Source: Daucus carota subsp. sativus (Eukaryota > Streptophyta > Magnoliopsida > Apiales > Apiaceae). From it: 64,000 bases of DNA. The position numbers and the translations under genes were made by a program. Location: contig NC_030389.2 in the NCBI RefSeq assembly GCF_001625215.2, positions 41,715,454-41,779,453 of the forward strand. The letters are read 5' to 3'. The first letter of the stretch is position 1. Every line of letters starts with the position of its first letter. Positions 1 through 16,298 of this stretch are shown piece after piece. The notes under the pieces were generated by a model. The model ran no database searches. It was not told the DNA's origin and saw only the letters and a list, made by a program, of their open reading frames with translations.

Positions 1-3869
<3,869 letters not shown>

Positions 3870-5423
3870 GATGCATCTATACCAAAATTGTTTATAACTA
3901 CAGCCAAGCGAATATAGTTAAGCAAACAAAGTCAACTGAACACAAGATTCTGATAGGTTGTTTTTCTTTTGAGTATATAAATGGAGTGAAAAGTTTTTAG
4001 AAATGAGGTTTTGCAGGTCATTCACCTGCTTTAGTTTCAAGTAACATGTTCACTGTAAATGTTCGTGTGTTCGTTCTGTTTCATAAGTTATCGTAAGATT
4101 TTGTTGCCCTGTTAAATCAGTTGAAAACTGTGGACAACAGCTGTTTGGCTTTGGGCAGTTTGATATTTATTTTCTTTCAACAGAATTCACCAGTTTGTTT
4201 TGGAGATTATTATGGTAGTGGTTTTTTTTTGCTTTAATGATACTTTTCTTGCAGGTGCTTTGTTATACAATTAGAGAACCTATCTTCTCTCATTAGAAAA
4301 TTAACAGATAGAAGTAGGTCAAATATGATTTTTAAACTTTTAGGTCTAAATAAATGATATTAGAAGGCTTGATTGTTAGTCGGTTGATGGTATTCTTTTA
4401 GATATGACATGTTATGCCTGTTTTAGGTTTTGCCCAGCTGCTAAACAGTATTGTGCCAGTGCTTGAAAAAAACATTAAAGGGTTATTCTGCTAATCAGTA
4501 TTATGCTGGTGCTTGAAAGAAACATTAAAGAGAATCTTTTTTGGAAAACAGTTTTGTAGGATATGCTTGAAATGGTATCTGTGCTGAAGTTTTACAAATG
4601 GTAAGGGAGATGTGCACCAATCTGATACCTGATACCTGATGCCCGTACTTTATTTACTGTTCTAATCTTTGCAGAATATGCTGATGTTTTGTGAAGGGAA
4701 GGAGATTATCAGGCAAGACACGGAAGTCTGTCGTTTAGCAGTCTGACATTGTTTTTCCTAACATATTTCACTAGCTTGTTCTGGTAGTTATGATGATGAT
4801 TTCTTGATTTCATGCTAGTTTTCTTGCAGCTAATTTGTTCAGAATCCAGCTATAATTTTGTCTTTACTGCTTTCCCCTTGAACCCAAATTGATGAAGTTT
4901 CATCAAGTTTTAGATGATCTCCAGCTAAACCTAGTGTGATATTTGCTGGAAAAGCTATTATTATGTATGTATTTTGCGATGGTCCAAAGTTTCCTGTACC
5001 AGCAAGCTTTTCAGAGATCAAAATGAATTGATCTCAAATTTGAAGATTCTGTAGTTGTAGATTAGTCTCCAATTAGAAAGTCCTCACATGTTCTTGTTTT
5101 GCCATGAACTACATCTATATTTCTACTGCTTCCATCAGTGTTATTAGAGGCTTCATTGTTCATGTAATCTGGTCACAAAGTTACTAGTCATCAATCACAA
5201 TTGACTCGAAATAATTAGAGCATTGTTGATTCAGCGCTTCAGGCAAATTGAACTTGGAGCAAGAAACATAGCGGACACCATCTTTGAATCTATGATCTGA
5301 ATAAGCGGAAGCTGAATTCGGACCAATCTGACCGAGCTCCAGATGAATCATTAATCAAGTTCAAAAAAGTTGTCAAATGATCTGACCAAGCTGATTTGTT
5401 AATATAATTTCCTTTCAGCTTCC
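3870..5423. other. Kinase 3' UTR and gene-free spacer
   Basis: I see no gene here. The first few hundred bases are probably the kinase 3' UTR. Around 4436-4540 a ~50 bp segment is imperfectly duplicated in tandem: 'ctgctaa-cagtatt-tg...gtgcttgaaa-aaacattaaag' occurs twice. The 60-codon open frame at 4839-5021 on the minus strand has no recognisable motif and is treated as chance. Confidence 0.7.
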
Positions 5424-5426
5424 TTA

Positions 5427-5792
5427 GAGCATTCACATTTGAACCCCCAAATCCAACCCCATCCCCATAATTTAAAGAAATCTACTAACTTTTGTAAAAA
5501 TACAGTCTACATCCGGAACCCCAAAATAGGGTTTGGTTTTGGGGACTAGAAATAAATCCCCATATTTGGGGTTTCACTATTCATCCTTCATACACTATTC
5601 ATCCTCCATTTCATTATCATTTTATTATTATTTTATTAAATATCAAGTCTTATCTTATACTTTTATGGGGATAGAGATTGAATATGAGGAATGGGATGGA
5701 AAAATCTTTTAAAAACTTGTAAAATTTTTTGAGGGATTACTATTTTTAGTAAGTTTTTTGGGTTGGGGATTGGGGGTCAGATGTGAATGCTC
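5427..5792. mobile_element. Tourist/PIF-Harbinger-like MITE, TSD TTA
   Basis: Terminal inverted repeats GAGCATTCACAT...ATGTGAATGCTC, about 25 bp with few mismatches, are flanked on both sides by TTA (5424-5426 and 5793-5795), the 3-bp target duplication typical of PIF/Harbinger MITEs. It is 366 bp, AT-rich and has no coding capacity. Confidence 0.85.
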
Positions 5793-5828
5793 TTAGGCTT
5801 CATTAAGGAGTAAACAAATGACCCCTTA

Positions 5829-6223
5829 GAGCATCTCCAATGGTTGGCACCCTTCAACGGTTGCTAATTTTGACACATAATTCAAAATATTATTTTTTAT
5901 TTTCACACTCTTTCAAATCATTTTTAGCATCCTTCTTTTAAAATACACTCCAATGGTTGGCACTCCAAGATGCAACTTTATTAATAGAGAAATAATATTT
6001 TATGTATTATTGAGACCATAAATCTATATTTTATGTATTATTGGGACCACAAATGAAGTTGACATCCTACTTTATGGGTTGCCAACTTTTGGCATCCATG
6101 CCAACTCACTTGGCACTTCAATAACACCACAACATCTTCAATAGGGATGCTAACGAGAGTGCCGATCCATGTCATGCCACATGACATTGGCGCCCTTCTT
6201 GGCACCTCCCATTGGAGATGCTC
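5829..6223. mobile_element. Tourist/PIF-Harbinger-like MITE, TSD TTA
   Basis: Termini GAGCATCTCCAATGG and CCATTGGAGATGCTC are perfect inverted repeats, with TTA duplicated at 5826-5828 and 6224-6226. The 395 bp interior repeats the 'ccaatggttggcac' motif. It lies 36 bp from another TTA-flanked MITE, so the site has been hit twice. No coding capacity. Confidence 0.87.
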
Positions 6224-6500
6224 TTACTGATCAGCTGAATGAAAGTGACTGATGTTATATCTTCTTTCATGCCGATTCTTCTAGCTGCTCGGTGATGAAT
6301 GCGGGAACCATTGTTATTTTGTCCAACAATGTGCCGGGATATATCTACACATCCTGTGGACTGGAGGTAATTTCACTGACCATCGTCTAATCTTCCATTG
6401 TCACTGGCCATTGTCTAAACATTGTTTGAAATGAGTATTTTTTTTAAAGTTGTATTTCAGCCTATTTATCACTGTTGTCCATTCAAGTGAATACAGCCAG

Positions 6501-7382
6501 ACTGCACTTGAATGGAATAGAACGGAATGAGAGAAGAATGAAATGAAAAATTATACTCCCTCCGTTTCTTTTTTCTTTTCCTGTTTGTGATGTTGGTACT
6601 GTTCATAACATGACACAAATTACTAATTTACATCTAATCTATAAAACTAAATATAATCATGAGTGATTTTGTTAGATTCGTATTCACGAGTACTTTAATA
6701 CGGTGAAGTTTTTATATTTAATGCTACTACGAAATGAAAGATATTAACGATTAAAAGTGTGTGTTGGCAAACGTGAAAAGTACAAACATGAAAAGTATTT
6801 AGAGACGGAGGGAGTATAGAAGTTCAGGGAGAATGAACAAAGTATGAGATAATATTGACTAAATATAAATGAGTTTAAATTCTGTGATAAAGATTGTAAG
6901 GAAATATTATGTAGAAATGAAATGAGCATTCATTCCGAAATATATGCGTTGAAATTCTAGCTAGAATGATTGATGGAATAAAAAATTATAAATATTTTCT
7001 CTAAAACAACATCATTTTAAAGTATAAAATGTATTTCATTCTCTCTCAATTCCATTCATTCAAGTGAACACAACCTAAGGCTGTGTTCACTTAGATGAAA
7101 TGGAACTGTGGGGTGAATGAAATAAAAAATTATATTGAGAAAAAATAAAGTATGAGATAATAGTGACTAAATACAAATGACTTTAAATTTCTTGTGATAA
7201 AAATTGTGAGGAAACATGATGTAGAAATGAAATAAGCATTCCTTCCAAAACATGTGGGTTGAAGTTCTAGTTAAATAGTAGCAATGGAACGATCAAAGGA
7301 ATTAGAATTATTAATATTTTCTCTTATCAGCAACTTCATTCCATTCTCCCTCCATTCCATTACATCCAAATGAATACAACCT
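6501..7382. mobile_element. Pair of related TIR MITEs in tandem
   Basis: Two related ~300 bp elements lie end to end, with a junction near 7076-7080. Each has an end like GTTCACTTAGATGAAATGGAA and an opposite end like TTCCATT-CATTCAAGTGAACACAACC, and they share interior segments (for example 'gtatgagataata-tgactaaata-aaatga'). The first is split by a Stowaway at 6556-6814. The ends resemble hAT-type MITEs, but I could not fix an 8-bp target duplication, so the superfamily is tentative. A related left end appears near 31064 in the GLTP intron. Confidence 0.55.
6556..6814. mobile_element. Stowaway (Tc1/mariner-type) MITE
   Basis: Ends CTCCCTCCGTTTC and GAGACGGAGGGAG form terminal inverted repeats, with TA duplicated at 6554-6555 and 6815-6816. 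It is 259 bp, non-coding, and inserted into another MITE. Confidence 0.9.
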
Positions 7383-7723
7383 AAACATGTATATAGAGAG
7401 AGAAGTAACTAATAAGGCCAAAGTTTTAGCAACTCTAAAACATGATGAGAGGCCTTTTACGAGGAGTGATAGTAACGAGCGAGAAGGTTTGATTACACGA
7501 GGTGAGTCGTTACTCGCTAGCAGTGTTATTATCTTACCATACCAGAAAGCTGATAGTACTCCCTCCGTCGTAAACTTTACATTTGGTGTTTGGTGTTTGG
7601 TGTGGGTACGGAAGTTAAAAAATATGTTTAAACTAGTGGGAAAAAAGAGAGAAGAAAAGTGAGTAAAATAGTGGAAAAGATAAAGAAAAATAGGTGTACT
7701 AGTGGAAGCCATTAATCTACTTA

Positions 7724-9469
7724 TCTACTTATATATATAATAGCAGGTTCGTGTTAAGCCTCCCTCCTGAGCAAATAAATTAGCTCGCTCCAACCTGAAC
7801 CTAACTCCGAACCTAATGTTTTGGACAAGAATTGAACCCAAGACCTCTCTAATTCATGTGCACCACTCAAACCACTTGAGCTACACAGACAATCAACATG
7901 TTATTCAAAAGCATTAACCACATCCATTAAAACTATTATATTTATATTCTTTTCAATATCTTATTTATTTAAGATAAGTTATTATTTCAGCTAAATCTCA
8001 TATATTGAAAAAGAATCTGAATAATAGGGCTCGAATCATGATTCCACTTTCTAAAAATAGATATAATTCATATCCGAATAAAAATGAACAAATTCAAATC
8101 TAAATAATAGTTTAAACGAGTACTGATACGATATTATAGAATTTTAAGTAATGAATGCGAGAAATAAGCTCCAAAACTAAGATTTCAGTGAGCATATTTG
8201 AAACAAAAGGTTGATGGGCTTTCAACATGGACTGTGTCATATTAAATTTTTATTATAAAAGGTAATTTATAAGGAGATTACAATATTTTGGAGAACACTA
8301 AATAAGGTAACTAAAAGAATATTCTTATTTAGAATATTTTTTATCTTAAACTTATGAATTCAGAATTGGACGTGTAACTAAATCTGTTTTTAAAAAATAT
8401 AGATATAAGAATAATGTCAAAGACATCAAATTTGGTGTCATAATATGTATCTAAATGATGTAATTTGGTGTCATAATATGTATCTAAATTTGGTGTCATA
8501 ATATGTGATATAAAGTTGCTTTTAGGAAAATTTTATATTGTTAATCAAAAGTCAATCAGATAATAATAGAAAACGTTTACGATACCTACTAAAAAGAATT
8601 GGTTATAAATTTTACTTGATTTATTTTCAAAAAATAAATAAATTACTTGGTTAAAATAAAATAACACAGAGAAATAAGCTATATATATTAAAGTCTTAAA
8701 ACTATAATTTTTAATATGTCATCGATCAATATATAACATACCAGTTAAATAAAATGATTCAAACTACAATTAAATTAACTAATCATTTACAAGTTAATCT
8801 AAAAAAATATAATTAATTTTGAACCGGATAATCTGACGCGATACAGTGAAAACTAATATCTGATTAAACGGAACTAGAACTTGAATTAATCTTTAACAAA
8901 TGAACATGATATGCTACATTATTCACCCCTAACAAATACGAATGTCAAAATATTTAAAATTTTAAGTTTGCACCAAGCTAAAAAAATAAATACACAACTA
9001 TTTGGGCTAAATATTTCATGTCTTTGTGAACTTTATGGGGTGTGACTTATATCTACTCTGTTTTTGCTATTTCAAATTCCAGGAAATCATTGTTTGAGAT
9101 TTGGTTTATAACAATTGCATGAAAAATCATTAAAAGTCTTAATCATCAAGCTTAGAAAACTAATTATAAAAAATTAAGATTTAACAACAAGCCGATATTA
9201 TAAACTATGACGCCAAATCTACGCTCAAAAAAGAAGAAATTAATGTAAAATAATGCACGCCCCACATATTCTTCTAATGACGATTTAGGATATCGTAATT
9301 CAACATATCAAGAACAAGTTTTCATCAAAATCATGTTATGTTAGGTGAAATAATTTAATAATTTTCATATTTGCTATTAAGTTGCTCGAAACAATATGAT
9401 AACATGTCAATATTATTTAAAACACGACATAAACTAGAGGCCCGTGCCTCGCACGGGCTTTTATGCTAG
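7724..9469 (+). mobile_element. Non-autonomous Helitron
   Basis: It begins with TC (TCTACTTATATATATAATAGC) after an A at 7723. It ends with a GC-rich hairpin, GCCCGTGC-ctc-GCACGGGC, followed 7 nt later by CTAG at 9466-9469 and then T. The 5' TC, subterminal hairpin, 3' CTRR end, A|T insertion site and lack of target duplication are the Helitron hallmarks. Both flanks belong to one Stowaway-like MITE, which independently supports the borders. No Rep/helicase coding sequence is present, so it would need enzymes in trans. Confidence 0.8.
7745..7890 (-). mobile_element. tRNA-derived SINE fragment inside the Helitron
   Basis: On the minus strand, a pol III A-box-like TAGCTCAAGTGG (7872-7883) is followed about 32 nt later by a B-box-like GGGTTCAATTC (near 7829-7839). 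That is the spacing of tRNA-derived SINEs. The sequence does not fold into a full tRNA. The borders are approximate, and the SINE may be only a 5' portion. Confidence 0.6.
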
Positions 9470-9636
9470 TTTTTAATGTATAAAAGAGAGATAATGGAGT
9501 AAAAGTAACATGAAAAAAGAGAAAAAGTGGGTAAATGATGGAACCCATTGACTATTTTTGATAAATTTTAAAATATAAAAAAATAGATGAGACATCCCAA
9601 AAATGAAAATTACAAAAAAATGAGTGAGACAAGGAA

Positions 9637-10316
9637 AATGTTTTTATCATATTTTTTTGGAAACAAATGTGTTCATCTAATAATAAAAAGTCATACGTCA
9701 TCTCACTGACAATCGAGTCGAACAAGCAATTAACCTATTTTTACCAGGTTTATATACAAATTCTTGTGGTATGTTTTTACCATGTTTATATACAAATTGG
9801 GATAAAAACCAACGTCAACGAGGATTGAGATTATTAGATCTACTCGTACAAATTTCCATTTTTAGGATTCCACCCCATCTCAATTCTAAAAATTTACAGC
9901 CAGTTCCTAGCACTATAAGAATTCTTCTCCACCCAGACGCTGACGTTGCCTATCTGCACATGCCAGTTGGACTTCAAGCACAATTTTATTACCTAGTTCA
10001 AAAGCCAGTTTTCGCTCAATATATTGTTTCCTGGTCATGATTTATAAAGCAAGTTCAAACCTCTCTATATTTGGTATTCTAGTAAGGAACCCTTCGGTGG
10101 ATCAATCTGAATCTTGTGGGTAAACACTTAAGCTAGGTAGTAAACACCTCACTTGGAGGTAACACATGAAAGGTAAAGATATACGAAGTCCGAAATACCT
10201 TGCCCCAACCAAAGAAAAGTACATAATAGGGCAAAGCAACAACTTTAATTGATGAAGTATTGATAAATAAGAATTAGAAAAATTCATAATAAAATTGTTG
10301 CAATCATCCTAATGCC
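9637..10316. other. Spacer between the MITE/Helitron field and eL14
   Basis: No gene is recognised. A short imperfect tandem duplication ('ttttaccaggtttatatacaaatt' then 'ttttaccatgtttatatacaaatt') lies near 9738-9800. An open frame at 9771-10040 (+) has no motif I recognise and no splice or start context favouring it. The last few hundred bases likely contain the eL14 3' UTR. Confidence 0.5.
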
Positions 10317-12480
<2,164 letters not shown>

Positions 12481-12515
12481 GATTGCTTTCAAGAGAGTGC
12501 GGCGCTTGATGAGAT

Positions 12516-12524
12516 TTAGGGTTT
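12516..12524 (-). promoter_or_regulatory. telo-box in eL14 5' region
   Basis: AAACCCTAA on the minus strand, about 36 bp upstream of the eL14 ATG. Telo-boxes are common in plant ribosomal protein promoters and 5' leaders. Confidence 0.7.
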
Positions 12525-12600
12525 TGTATTTTTACAAATGCGTATATATAATTTTTATAAGCTCGTCATGTCAGTTTACTGCTCTGGTCCAGTACTGGCT

Positions 12601-12621
12601 TTGGGCTCTGTTGGGCCCAAC
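12601..12621 (-). promoter_or_regulatory. Site II-like TGGGCC elements upstream of eL14
   Basis: A palindromic TGGGCCCA (12612-12619) and a nearby GGGCT-rich copy lie 120-140 bp upstream of the ATG. Site II motifs with a telo-box are the typical TCP-responsive arrangement of plant ribosomal protein genes. A TATA-like AT stretch lies between them at about 12543-12560. Confidence 0.6.
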
Positions 12622-12877
12622 CAATTTTTTTGCGAGATAGAATTTTCAAAAGGTTGGTGCAGAAAATTTTAAAAATATCCCGGAAAATAAAATACAATCA
12701 TCTATATAAATATTGGAATATTTTAGAATCAAATTTTTTATAATAATAATTCTCAGATTAGATGTAGTTGATCCATCCACCGTGTATATATTGAGTGGTA
12801 AGTGATGTAAATTTAATGTTAAAAAGATCAATAAATCAAATAAAAATGGATAGAGTTTGATAACAAAAAATTATTTA

Positions 12878-13125
12878 GAGCATTCCCACTAGATTAGTTA
12901 TAATAGTTGGTTAAATTGGATATACAAGACATTATGTAAAATTTGCTGAAACAGAAATATATTATGCTTCTATGATATTGCCGATATTAGTTGACTATAA
13001 TTTAAAAATAGTATATTATTAATATTTTAGATTATTATAAATAGAATATATCAGTTCAATATGATAACAAATGATGTGTAATCTTCCTACCAATTTTTTT
13101 ACAGCCATGTAAAAGGTTCGACAAA
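12878..13125. mobile_element. Degraded MITE related to the 62100-62467 element
   Basis: It starts GAGCATTCCCAC after TTA (12875-12877). It shares long stretches with the intact element at 62100 ('ggctaaattgga', 'gacattatgtaaaatttgctga', 'atatcagttcaatatg', 'gtacaatcttcctac'). The right inverted repeat is not found, so it is probably truncated. The right border is approximate. Confidence 0.6.
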
Positions 13126-15172
13126 TATGATCATACATAGGAGGTTGCCTAAATACATAGGAGGTTAACCAAAATTATAGATAAAGGGCGATGATAGTTA
13201 GATTGTGATATTTTCAAGACATGGGCTATATATTCTATTTTTAGTATGTGTACACATAGGGCTGTTAAAATAGCAAGCCAAATAAAATTTTTAGTGTGTT
13301 TGGATGGTACCATATTATAGTTAATATTCTCCTGATCGATTTGATATATTATATGTTGAATTCGGCGTTCAATAACATATATATATATATTACGAAATTA
13401 TCGTGAAAATATTATATTTTTTCGAGTTTTAACGAGCCGAGTTCGAGCCGAACGAGTTCGAGCCGAGCTCGAGCCGAACACACTAAAAGCTCGGCTCGAG
13501 CTCGTTTTCTTAACGAACACATTTATGTGTTCGAGCTCGAGCTCGAGTTCTTAACGAACCGAGCCGAACCGAGTTTTTATCGAGCCGAGCTCGAGCTTGT
13601 TCGCAAACAGCTCTGTTCGCTAACAGCTCTATGTACACACCTTTTAGCTAATTTTTTCTCATATTCAGGGTTGCTCTTAATTTACAGACATGTTACATAA
13701 TATCTTATAAAAGTAATAACATTTCTTCGAGGTCCGTAAGTCCCAATCCCTACCCTTCTTGCATTCTGGATGATAGAACAAATCGATTGAGCAAGAGACT
13801 CTAACTTTAAGAATAAAGGCGAGGATCAGACTTGGGAGTCATCTCTTATATAGAATTTTAAATCATGAAGATATTTTGAAAACTTTTAATCTGGAATTTT
13901 AATTTTTAACCGCATATTGTAGATTATACTCGAAGCATGTTACGTGTCATCCTTTTCATAATTTAATCCAGATTTTCTTAATCGATGACTAGACTATCTT
14001 ATTCAAATCAATATTTGAGCATGACCATTTATTTTATAGTCTAACTCAAAAGAGAGCAATAGTATCACTCCTAAAATATCAAATGGTTAAATCTTATTTA
14101 GATCATTTATATTTCTCATATAATTCATAATATACAAAATATCTATTTTTATCATTACCCGATTAAAGGTAACTTTTATTATAATCAAAATATATTAATT
14201 CTTGTATAAAGATATAATGATTTCATGTCTAAGTATCATTAAATCATTATCACCGTGAGAATTACTTATAACATTTTTAACATGTAGAATATCATGACAG
14301 GTCAATCCAACACCATGTACCTTTACATGTGCTTATATTTTTGATTTTAGTATCATTATATCGATGATTAATGAGATGCGATCATCTGTCAACAAATATA
14401 CTAGTGTTTATGCATTATTATTGTCCTTTAATCATAATACTCGACTAGGGACCTTTAGGAATAACGATATTTCCAAGTCATATGCTTAGAGATATAAAAT
14501 GCATATCATATTCCAATACCATTTATTAATATAATAAATAATTATGTTCTACACCATAAACATTGTAATTAGAAGGCAGAACAATTACTTTTATAGATCA
14601 GAGGACACTGTATATATATTCTAAAATATAACTCAGAACCTGAACAATAGTCTTAATCCTTGTTAAAGTTAAAAAAATATTAATAATTAATTGATAATTA
14701 TGTTTAAGACTACTTATTAATGATATATTATATATAAATTTGAATAATCAAATATATTATTTATGGTTAAACTAAAAAATTATGAATGGCACTATAATAC
14801 TCCAATATTTTTGTGTACTTAATAGAACTTGACCCGCACACATATTAAGTTACAAAAGTACCAAAAATGATTTCAAAATAAGAAATAAATATCAAGATTC
14901 ATCTTTTGTCAAAAATAATTAATATCAATAAATTGTATAGATATTTTTTCTATAATGAAATTCACTGGCATTTATTATTTAGATTGACACTCATTTAATA
15001 GATTCACAATATCAATATTGACACTCATTTAATAGATTTACAAAATATTCCTTGAAATGATAATAACAGATTTTTTGTCAAGAGATTTTTAGCTAAAATG
15101 CAAAACATTTATGACAAAGGTAAAAGGTAATATTATATACAATTTTTTTCATATCAGACGTTGGTATTTTGT
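13126..15172. other. Gene-free AT-rich spacer with GAGCTCG-rich palindromic repeat
   Basis: No gene is recognised. Around 13428-13630 there is a run of GC-rich complementary motifs (GAGCCGAGTTCGAGCCG, GCTCGGCTCGAGCTCG, CGAGCTCGAGCTCG) that fold on themselves, a pattern of dispersed foldback or hAT-like repeats in plant genomes. The rest is about 75-80% A+T with no long open frame. Confidence 0.55.
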
Positions 15173-15180
15173 CTATAAAT
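15173..15180 (+). promoter_or_regulatory. TATA box of defensin-like gene 1
   Basis: CTATAAAT lies 71 bp upstream of the ATG at 15244. The paralogue at 26794 has the same motif at nearly the same distance. Confidence 0.6.
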
Positions 15181-15243
15181 ATGATCAGAAATCCACCATT
15201 TGTTTTATCATATATATTGTTTCACAACACATAGAGAAAGGAT

Positions 15244-15739
15244 ATGGCCATGGCGAAAATTTTCATTGCTCTTTTAGTTGTAGTTTCACTTTCTATTGCA
15301 TCAGCATCTATTAACAGTAATGGTACTTTCTCTCTTGCCACTTTTTAGATTATTTGTTTTTCACCTATCATTATTGAAATTCTAAAATCCCTCATCTTGT
15401 GTGTGCGCACGTGTATAACTGTGTGATTGTTTTGTGTATCCATATACATACATATATACATACGATATCTATATTTTATAAATTCTAGTATATATCACCT
15501 TTATATGTATATGACTTAGATAATTATCCATATCGTACTTTATTTCCAATGGACTAATTGTTTTGATTTAATTTTTTGCAGATGGTTCCAAAATCGACAT
15601 TCCACCAAGTTGCATTTTATTCTGTGATCCCAGAACATTTCCTGATGATTTATGTGACTTCAGTTGCAAAAACACACACCATAAGGGTGGCCACTGTCAT
15701 GATTTTGACGGCAAAAATCTTTGTTGTTGTGATGATTAG
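15244..15739 (+). CDS. Secreted defensin-like cysteine-rich peptide, copy 1
   Basis: Two exons, 15244-15322 and 15582-15739 (GT-AG intron, phase 1), encode 78 residues. Exon 1 carries a hydrophobic signal peptide (about residues 1-22) and exon 2 the whole mature peptide, the standard architecture of plant defensin-like (DEFL/LCR) genes. The mature part has eight Cys: C-x3-C, then C-x3-C, a GxC element, and a terminal CCC cluster, consistent with the CS-alpha-beta fold and its gamma-core. The DEFL family includes antifungal, antibacterial and pollen/embryo signalling peptides. Nothing here picks one of these roles. The upstream ATG at 15244 is chosen over the Met two codons later because the paralogue at 26794 conserves it. 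The gene is about 11 kb from its paralogue, with tandem repeat arrays between. Confidence 0.85.
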
Positions 15740-16298
15740 GTTATTATATCAACAATTTATTTGTTCTTAAGCTTGAATTCAAATGATGAATGTTATGAAA
15801 ATTACAGTTATCGAATATGAAGATATTTTTTTCGCTACGTGCGTACTTGTATGAAACTTTATTTAAAATGACAATAAAAATATTTTAAAATTAAATGAAT
15901 AATAATGTACAATGAAATAAAAAAAGCAGTAAAATCAGTTTAAGTCAATATTAAAATTGATAAGCGGAAGAGACATATAATTGTAAAAGGAACAACCAAA
16001 TTATAGTTGATATAATCTACAATTAATTCGTAATACATACAAATAATTTATCTGTAAGTGTATCTTAATTTCAATTATAAATCAAATATAACGGTGATGG
16101 GATAAATAATTAAGAATATAACGATTTTTAATCATCATATAATTTCAAAATGATTCTAAAGTAGAATAAATTAGAAATTGGGTGATTCAAAGTCTCAACT
16201 TAGTATATGCAATAAAGTTGATATTTAAAAAAAAATCATATATATTGAAGTTGTTTTATTAAAGTTGCGGTGTTTGTTAACACAAGTATTTATAATAA
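15740..16298. other. 3' flank of defensin-like gene 1
   Basis: AT-rich sequence that probably includes the 3' UTR (AATAAA-like signal near 15872). Nothing else is recognised. Confidence 0.5.

Larger units (their letters stand above)
7559..9636. mobile_element. Stowaway-like MITE split by a Helitron
   Basis: The left end CTCCCTCCGTCG follows TA at 7557-7558. The left part runs to 7723 and the right part resumes at 9470, where the text (TTTTTAATGTATAAAAGAGAG) continues the family pattern seen intact at 33426-33737. The right terminus near 9636 is degraded. The 1.75 kb between the two parts is a Helitron. Confidence 0.65.

Noticed and set aside
7387-7712. Open frames on both strands inside the MITE/Stowaway region
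   Set aside because: They overlap a Stowaway end and MITE sequence and have no protein features.
7829-7883. Possible tRNA gene in the Helitron
   Set aside because: The A- and B-box spacing is right, but no cloverleaf or acceptor stem forms, so it is better read as a SINE head.
9771-10040. 89-codon frame upstream of eL14
   Set aside because: No recognised motif. It spans part of a small tandem duplication and there is no evidence of splicing or conservation within the window.
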